This document shows positions 35,522 through 40,568 of a DNA stretch of 40,568 bases, in pieces. The notes beneath the pieces are model-generated. The model saw only the letters and a program-made list of their open reading frames with translations. It did not search any database and had not been told where the DNA came from. The stretch comes from CAYQVO01 sp964421085 (lineage in GTDB: Bacteria > Bdellovibrionota_C > UBA2361 > CAYQVO01), in the NCBI GenBank assembly GCA_964421085.1, contig CAYQVO010000037.1:1-40568 (forward strand). The letters are read 5' to 3'. Position 1 is the first letter of the stretch, and each line of letters begins with the position of its first letter. A program made the position numbers and the translations under genes.

Positions 35522-36510
35522 ATGGTAAGAGACATACAACCAGGTCAAGAGACGAAAGGNNNNNNNNNNTTCCACCCTCTTTGGCTGCAGGTGCCGGTGT
35601 TGTTCGGAGACTTAGGAATTCAAGCGGTGATGCAACACCAGATGCGGGAGAGGATCTCCCACCGCCTCCTTCGTCGTGCCCGGATCTTGGATGCTGGGAA
35701 TCAAAATCTAATCCCGGTATGCCCGCAGAAGCTCCCGCAGTATCAGCGGACGAAATTGCGGAACCCGGAGAAACCCCGAAGCCTGATGCGACAAGGAAAA
35801 AGAGATCCCGCAGAAAGAAAACCAAGACGGTTGCTCTTCTCATGCTCGGAGCTACAGGAATCGGGTCCCTTCTTGGAGGGTGCAGCCATAACAAGCAGCC
35901 CGATGACGGATCTGCTACAGAAAGAGGAGCGGCACAGAGGGTCAAAACAAATTGGCAAGTCCAGGCCGTACCTCAGCCCGAAACTGAAAATAAGGGTGAA
36001 CAAAGCGATGTTCGAAACCAGCCTCTTTTTGCTCCCGGTTCACTGGATGATATCAAGCTTTCGGAATATACATACCCTGGAACAAGTCTGCCGAAACTCT
36101 CGACCGAAAAGCCTCTCTCTCGTGACGAGATTGAAAAGCTCTGGATTGACGGCGCCTCGAGAGAAGACTTCAGTGGTTCAGTGCGTAAACAGCACTTATG
36201 CCTGATGACACAGGACGATCTGGTGAGGACTTTCGCACGCGTCATTACCAGGCTTTTCGAGGCAGCTGAAACTGGAAATGAAGGCAAGATAGAGACTTTA
36301 AGGCGCGATCTGCGGGCATGTGTTCAGGAGGCCAAGGCAAGGGGAATGCTCCAGGCAGGACGTGATGGAGTCTGGAGAAAGATGAGAACGATGGTCCAGG
36401 AAGGCGAGCTAGATGTTGGCGACAAGGTTCTCGGTGCCACTGCGGCGGTTACGGGGCTTCAGAACGCCTACGTTACTGACCGGCAAAACCCCGGTTACAG
36501 TGTGAAATGA
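35522..36510 (+). CDS. Unknown protein with internal hydrophobic segment and lipobox-like Cys, interrupted by an assembly gap
   Basis: The ATG at 35522 has GGAG 7 bases upstream. After 12 codons it runs into ten N at 35560-35569. The frame downstream (to 36510) is open from the gap, so this is read as one gene of about 329 codons. The N-terminal region is Pro/Ala/Ser-rich. A basic patch (TRKKRSRRKKTK) precedes a hydrophobic segment that ends in LLGGCSH, with its Cys at 35881. It looks like a lipobox but is internal, about 120 codons from the start. The C-terminal ~200 residues are soluble, with helices such as DDLVRTFARVITRLFEAAET. No family is recognised. Confidence 0.5.
35560..35569. other. 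Run of ten N (scaffold join) near the start of a gene
   Basis: Ten undetermined bases, the same length as the earlier run, so probably a placeholder. The left and right open frames differ, so the start and first residues of the gene are not secure. Confidence 0.98.
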
Positions 36511-36514
36511 GGCG

Positions 36515-37687
36515 ATGCTTTTTAAGAGAATATCAGAGATGAATATTAAGATGCCAAAAACAGTAGACTCAGCTGCACGCGCCCCGATAGAGGCTTCCAC
36601 CGCTTCGTTTGGAGCGGAAAGCCGCGCTGTGGCCGGGCCGGTGATAGAGCAGCTGGGAGATTGTGAGGTTATCCCGCGCTTGGATCCTGCTAAGGTGAGA
36701 AACCTGGACATGAGTTCATGGGGAGAATCTGGTGCAGTGGCCCCGGAGACAACGCCAGTCGTTTGCAGCCGAGATGCCAGTGTGCCGGCGGAAAAATCTC
36801 CCGCCCGATTCGCGAACAGAACAGTTGGAAAATTTGAAAGTTATGTTGCATCCATACGAAATGCAGTGGCGGCAAGAGTGGAGAAATTCATGGTCGATTA
36901 TATCGATCCAGTCGTGAGATTTCTGATTCCTCCTTTGCCTGACCCGCGCAGACTGGCCTATGCGGCTGGAGGAGTAGCTGCAGCAGCGGCTCTCGCTCTT
37001 GCCACGCCGATTCCGGAGCCTGCGCCATCACCCGCATCCGATAGGGTTTACAGGATGTCGCTGAAATATGAGAGGGGATCTATGGGTCAGAGTGCAAGGG
37101 AAGATGCAGCCAACGGCAAGGGGGCCCACGATGATAAGGGGAAAGAGACGCGATTTTTCAAGCCTGCGGCCGGCTTTCTCGCTGTTTTAGTGTTTGTGGG
37201 CGCACTGGTTTATGGACACTACAAACTGGCCCAGAGACAATTTTTCCCCGAACCTACGCAGGAGGAGTTGACCGAAAAAGAAAAAGAACCGCCAACCTCG
37301 TCAACTCGAGTCGCTTTTGAGGAACAACAAAGGATGCAAAAGAAAGTGGGGGATCTCATGGATCCGGATACCAGGAAAGTCCGCAAGGTTGATGCTGCTA
37401 CCGGACAGGAGCGATGGGAGGATGCTCAGCCGGCGGATGTTGCCCAGGTTCAGCCATATATCGACTTGGCTGATGAATTCAGCAACGTAAATCTGAAATG
37501 GCATCCTGGTGATGGAGCGATAATACCAGACAATACGGTTCTCGAGCTGGTGAAGAAATTCTGCGGCCTCGAAGACCCGCAGGAATGCGCCGACTACATA
37601 AGGATGAACCTGAACAGTAACGTTGGAAGATACTTGAATAATTTTGTGGGAAGGAGCGCTGATGATTTATCTGTGGGAGCTAATTAG
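36515..37687 (+). CDS. Unknown two-helix membrane protein
   Basis: Protein of 390 residues with no recognised family. The first ~100 residues are Ala/Pro/Ser-rich. A first hydrophobic helix is at about 148-164 (AYAAGGVAAAAALALAT), then a Pro-rich linker, and a second is at about 217-235 (AGFLAVLVFVGALVYGHYKL). A Glu/Lys-rich segment and a soluble C-terminal domain with WHPGDGAIIPDNTVLELVKK and CGLEDPQECADYI follow. The ATG at 36515 starts 4 bases after the previous stop, with ATGAGG before it, so the two genes are likely coupled. An alternative ATG is at 36539. Confidence 0.55.
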   Translation: MLFKRISEMNIKMPKTVDSAARAPIEASTASFGAESRAVAGPVIEQLGDCEVIPRLDPAKVRNLDMSSWGESGAVAPETTPVVCSRDASVPAEKSPARFANRTVGKFESYVASIRNAVAARVEKFMVDYIDPVVRFLIPPLPDPRRLAYAAGGVAAAAALALATPIPEPAPSPASDRVYRMSLKYERGSMGQSAREDAANGKGAHDDKGKETRFFKPAAGFLAVLVFVGALVYGHYKLAQRQFFPEPTQEELTEKEKEPPTSSTRVAFEEQQRMQKKVGDLMDPDTRKVRKVDAATGQERWEDAQPADVAQVQPYIDLADEFSNVNLKWHPGDGAIIPDNTVLELVKKFCGLEDPQECADYIRMNLNSNVGRYLNNFVGRSADDLSVGAN

Positions 37688-37863
37688 GCTGATCGCATGA
37701 TAAACTTAACAATTCCCGCACATTAGGCTTTTTCGAGGAATGTCCAGAAAGAATAACGATTCTTCAAGTTTTGTGATACCAGCTCATTAAAATGGTCAAT
37801 AACCTTTTCAGGAAAGAAACCAAGACTTCTACAGAGTGTTGACATGCATTTGGTGAGCAACTT

Positions 37864-39324
37864 ATGGCCATGAGAGAAAAGGAAATTACGACTGGAAATA
37901 CGTTGCCCGGCCTGGGACGTATCAAGGGAGACTCAGCGGGCGAAACTGCTACGCAAAGTGCTGACTCTTTTCTGAGAGAGCTCGAGCGAATGCAGAAAAT
38001 CAGATTGCAGGCTGATGTGCGGAACCAATTCTTGTCATTGGCTGCTTCCAGGCCTGACCTGGTTCAGACAATCCGTAATATTGCCGGAACAGATCCCGGT
38101 GCGATTCAGGCCCTTGCTGCCTTTCTTGATCCTGACGGGCCGCTGATTACCGGCATGAAGGATGTGGTGTCAAACCTGGCCGGCAGAAAGGAAATTACTC
38201 AGAATGCGGCGCGCCAGCTGATTGTCGCACAGATCCTGGAGGAGGCCCGGGATCCCGGGAAACGTAATCAGGGTTCGAGATCTCTCTGTGTTGACGCGCA
38301 GTTTGTGCGGAATCGTTTTTCGGCTGCAGAATATGTGAGATGTGTTTCAGAGCTGGCTGTGAAAGGCCATGTTGAACATCGCGATGGCGCACATAGAGTG
38401 GTTCTCGAAGCTCCTGAAGGCTGGCATCATGTAAACGAGAATTTGAAATATTATGAATCGCAGAGCTCTATGGAAGATCTCCTGATGTGCTCAGTGCGAT
38501 GGCTGGGGCTTTCTGCTGACAGAAAGGCCGAAATGACAGCGTCGAATTTCGAGAATCTCCGGGGGACAACAGCATCAGCAGGGCGGGAGAGACTCGACCT
38601 GCTTACTGGAAAACGCCATGGATGTGTCTGGGGAAATGTTGCGCTCTTGTATGCGTTTGAACAGCAAAGGCAGGGACGCCCCGCAGAAGTGGTAACAAGG
38701 TGGATACCGGAAGGGAGCGCTGCCGCCGGGGGCGCCGGAAATCATGTATTTCACTGCATAGGGCTTGATAAAGCTCAAGGATCTGATGTCTTGATCTCAA
38801 ACACCTGGGGAACGCCTGTCCGGGGCTTGCGGCATGATTTCACCATGGACGGCCCTGAAACACGCAGGGGGGTATCCGGGATAGTTTCGGGCGAGGAGTT
38901 GCTCAGCGTGTCTGAACTCCAAGACAACATTCAGTGGGGATGGGTCGAAGAATCTGCAGCCCGCCTGGTCGTTACAGAGGATCATTTAAAATTCGGGGGA
39001 TTCAAAAACCTCGAGGAGCTGAGGAAATACATTGACTGGCTGAGAGAAGATCGAGGCTGGACAAATATAAGCTTGAACGGCAACGTCCTTATACTCGACA
39101 TCAGCAAAGAAGCCGAGCAGACGGATATATCAATCGGTGGTCCTGACGGGACAATCTCTGGTCCTCTTATCCTGGATGAATTCAACAGAGAATTCGCTGA
39201 ATACAAGAGACGAAAGGAGGAGCAGGACAAGAAGACCAGGGAGCAGGAAGAGCGGATCAGGAACGCGAGGGAACAGCAGGAGAAAGATCTACGCGAGTTC
39301 CAGAAGAGGTATACTCTGCTGTAA
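37864..39324 (+). CDS. Candidate papain-like cysteine peptidase with charged coiled-coil tail
   Basis: Protein of 486 residues. After a helical N-terminal third, residues 250-320 carry what looks like a Cys-His-Asn peptidase centre. This is Cys254 in KRHGCVWGN, His294 in GNHVFHCIGLDK and Asn313 in LISNTWG, in the order used by papain-like and calpain-like enzymes (compare their HAxx...NPWG). Other hydrolases and toxin folds share this triad, and no family is certain. The C-terminal ~45 residues form a charged coil (EYKRRKEEQDKKTREQEERI). There is no signal peptide. The 176-bp gap upstream holds nothing recognisable. It is the last gene of the plus-strand block. Confidence 0.5.
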   Translation: MAMREKEITTGNTLPGLGRIKGDSAGETATQSADSFLRELERMQKIRLQADVRNQFLSLAASRPDLVQTIRNIAGTDPGAIQALAAFLDPDGPLITGMKDVVSNLAGRKEITQNAARQLIVAQILEEARDPGKRNQGSRSLCVDAQFVRNRFSAAEYVRCVSELAVKGHVEHRDGAHRVVLEAPEGWHHVNENLKYYESQSSMEDLLMCSVRWLGLSADRKAEMTASNFENLRGTTASAGRERLDLLTGKRHGCVWGNVALLYAFEQQRQGRPAEVVTRWIPEGSAAAGGAGNHVFHCIGLDKAQGSDVLISNTWGTPVRGLRHDFTMDGPETRRGVSGIVSGEELLSVSELQDNIQWGWVEESAARLVVTEDHLKFGGFKNLEELRKYIDWLREDRGWTNISLNGNVLILDISKEAEQTDISIGGPDGTISGPLILDEFNREFAEYKRRKEEQDKKTREQEERIRNAREQQEKDLREFQKRYTLL

Positions 39325-39370
39325 AAGCATAGGGGTATTGGAGAAATCGCGGTGACGGCCTGCCTTCAAC

Positions 39371-39410
39371 TCCGAATCACTACACTCGATAATAACATGG
39401 TGGATTCGGA
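39371..39410. other. Inverted repeat between convergent genes
   Basis: An 8-bp perfect stem pairs 39371-39378 with 39403-39410 across a 24-base loop. It sits in the 110-bp gap between the last ORFan gene and the minus-strand TraB-like gene. No T tract follows on either strand, so it may slow transcription from both sides but is not a typical terminator. Confidence 0.4.
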
Positions 39411-39434
39411 AGCATTGTTGCATAGTGATCGTGT

Positions 39435-40445
39435 TTAGAACGGAGCACTATAGGGTCGTGACCAGAACGTCTCGCGATAATAGGTAAACGCCTCCATCTC
39501 GCAGAGCTTTCGTAAAACTCCTTTTAAATGTGCTTCGCCCATCAGCACAAGAATTTTCGAACAATTCGATTCTCCGGCCTTTTTTGCGATATTTTCTGCC
39601 ATGAAGTTGTCCCGATTGCTCACCAGGCCTTCAGTAGGTGCAGATAAAATACTCAAAATCTTATTCCCTTGCCGCTCTATTCTCATCAACGAAGCAACGG
39701 ATGAAACAAAACCGACGCAAAAATATGTCGCCAGTAAACCGATGCCGGTGGCTATAAATGCTGCAGATACAGCAGGGCTTTCATGCAGGAGTTTTAGAAG
39801 GCAGCCTATGCCTGCCGTATAAAATGACAAAGGTACAAGCGAAAAAAAAGCACGTGCCATGTCTTCTCTTAGCGTGGGTATATGTCCTTCTTCCAGATAG
39901 AATATGGAAGTGCTATCGGGTGATTTCTTGTGGGCTCTTTCTGCGGCAGTGATCATGCTGCCAGTGAAAGGATTTCTGTATATCATCATAACCGGGAAAA
40001 CAAGAATCCGCGTTATCTTCCCGATAACGCTATTACTTCTTCCACGCTCGCATCCTATCACGGGATAAAAGGGGAGAAGGGCTTCGGCGCTTTTGAGCGA
40101 AGCAGGTTTCTGTAAGTGCGATTCACCGACAACAGTTACAAGGACATGTTTTCCGCCTCTGTCAAATGAGAAGTGTTCGATTATGTGATACTTCCCTGCA
40201 GCAGCTAGTGCGTTTCTGGCGTCATGGGAAAGTGTTTCCTGAAACCATCCCTTGTGCGCATCAAGCGTCCATTCTTTTTTTCCAATAGATAAGACCTCCG
40301 AGCTTTCCGCTGCGTTTTCGAAGCGGTCTTTACTGCTAAATGAAAGAGTCGGATCAAGATTCGGAGCTGATGTTTCTTCTTCACATCGAGGGCACACCTC
40401 TCCCTTATTTAAAGTCGTGTAATCTTTTTTTCTCTGTTCAAACAA
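39435..40445 (-). CDS. TraB/PrgY (TIKI)-family membrane protein
   Basis: Protein of 336 residues of the TraB/PrgY family. Family motifs are VGESHLQK (GxxH-type), RDNFMAENIAKK and the second His motif LVLMGEAHLKGVL. Members in enterococci shut down sex-pheromone signalling, and the related TIKI proteins are metalloproteases. Two membrane helices (about residues 200-225 and 228-250) separate the first His motif from the second. The N-terminus carries CPRCEEE, half of a zinc-ribbon-like pair. The start is a TTG at 40445 without a clear Shine-Dalgarno, but a promoter lies close upstream. It faces the ORFan block convergently, so it is a separate transcription unit. Confidence 0.65.
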   Translation of the reverse strand: MFEQRKKDYTTLNKGEVCPRCEEETSAPNLDPTLSFSSKDRFENAAESSEVLSIGKKEWTLDAHKGWFQETLSHDARNALAAAGKYHIIEHFSFDRGGKHVLVTVVGESHLQKPASLKSAEALLPFYPVIGCERGRSNSVIGKITRILVFPVMMIYRNPFTGSMITAAERAHKKSPDSTSIFYLEEGHIPTLREDMARAFFSLVPLSFYTAGIGCLLKLLHESPAVSAAFIATGIGLLATYFCVGFVSSVASLMRIERQGNKILSILSAPTEGLVSNRDNFMAENIAKKAGESNCSKILVLMGEAHLKGVLRKLCEMEAFTYYRETFWSRPYSAPF

Positions 40446-40474
40446 GAAAATGCCGCAAGATCTGATTCTTCACG

Positions 40475-40502
40475 ATTATAGCAAGTCCGACCCCATACTC
40501 AA
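40475..40502 (-). promoter_or_regulatory. Candidate sigma-70 promoter for the TraB-like gene
   Basis: The minus strand has a perfect -10 TATAAT (40480-40475) preceded by a 16-bp spacer and TTGAGT (40502-40497). The predicted transcript would start near 40468 and reach the TTG start at 40445 after a leader of about 23 bases. Confidence 0.6.
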
Positions 40503-40568
40503 TAGAACGAGCAAGTGATCCTCCCCCGATTTCATTGAGTCATTAAAGAAGGGCCAGCCTTCCCCCTG

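Noticed and set aside
35502..35945. Minus-strand 147-codon frame crossing the second N run
   Set aside because: It crosses undetermined bases, overlaps a supported gene and has no motif.

Overview
The window looks like part of a draft assembly from an uncultured, flagellated, diderm (Gram-negative type) bacterium with moderate GC content. Diderm features are a lipoprotein with a lipobox, a SPOR-domain membrane protein, a periplasmic lytic transglycosylase and F-type conjugation-like proteins. Two runs of exactly ten N fall inside open reading frames and are scaffold joins. Nothing here fixes the phylum, and I do not assign one. There are no rRNA genes, tRNA genes, CRISPR arrays, transposases or integrases that I can see.

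From 1 to about 22 kb the genes are mostly core and housekeeping. They are an FkbM-type methyltransferase at the left edge, a SPOR protein, a PP2C phosphatase fused to a membrane-anchored coiled coil, an ABC-F ATPase, the purine genes purH-purD followed by a GlpD-like oxidoreductase, and a minus-strand trxA-prmA pair. Then come an SPL-type radical-SAM-like protein that has lost its iron-sulfur cysteines, a glycine-zipper lipoprotein, a compact flagellin, a 620-bp non-coding stretch rich in hairpins, a lytic transglycosylase overlapping pgsA, and a smc-ftsY pair. A vapB-like antitoxin follows, with a decayed vapC beside it.

From about 22.4 to 39.3 kb everything is on the plus strand and the character changes. 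A thioredoxin-like secreted protein, a secreted protein of unknown family and a very large TraG-like polytopic membrane protein come first, in the order of traF-traH-traG in F-type conjugation clusters. Six large proteins that I do not recognise follow, several with Pro/Ala/Gly-rich linkers and membrane segments. Two neighbouring proteins of about 860 residues carry J-domain-like ends without the HPD motif. The last gene has a possible Cys-His-Asn papain-like triad. No relaxase, coupling ATPase or TraC/VirB4 ATPase lies inside the window. The right edge is a minus-strand TraB/PrgY (TIKI-like) membrane protein with its own promoter.

The best candidate for an undescribed system is the 22.4-39.3 kb block: a TraF/H/G-like membrane assembly joined to a set of ORFans with degenerate J-like domains and a candidate cysteine peptidase. 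That functional linkage is inferred from co-orientation and spacing, not shown.
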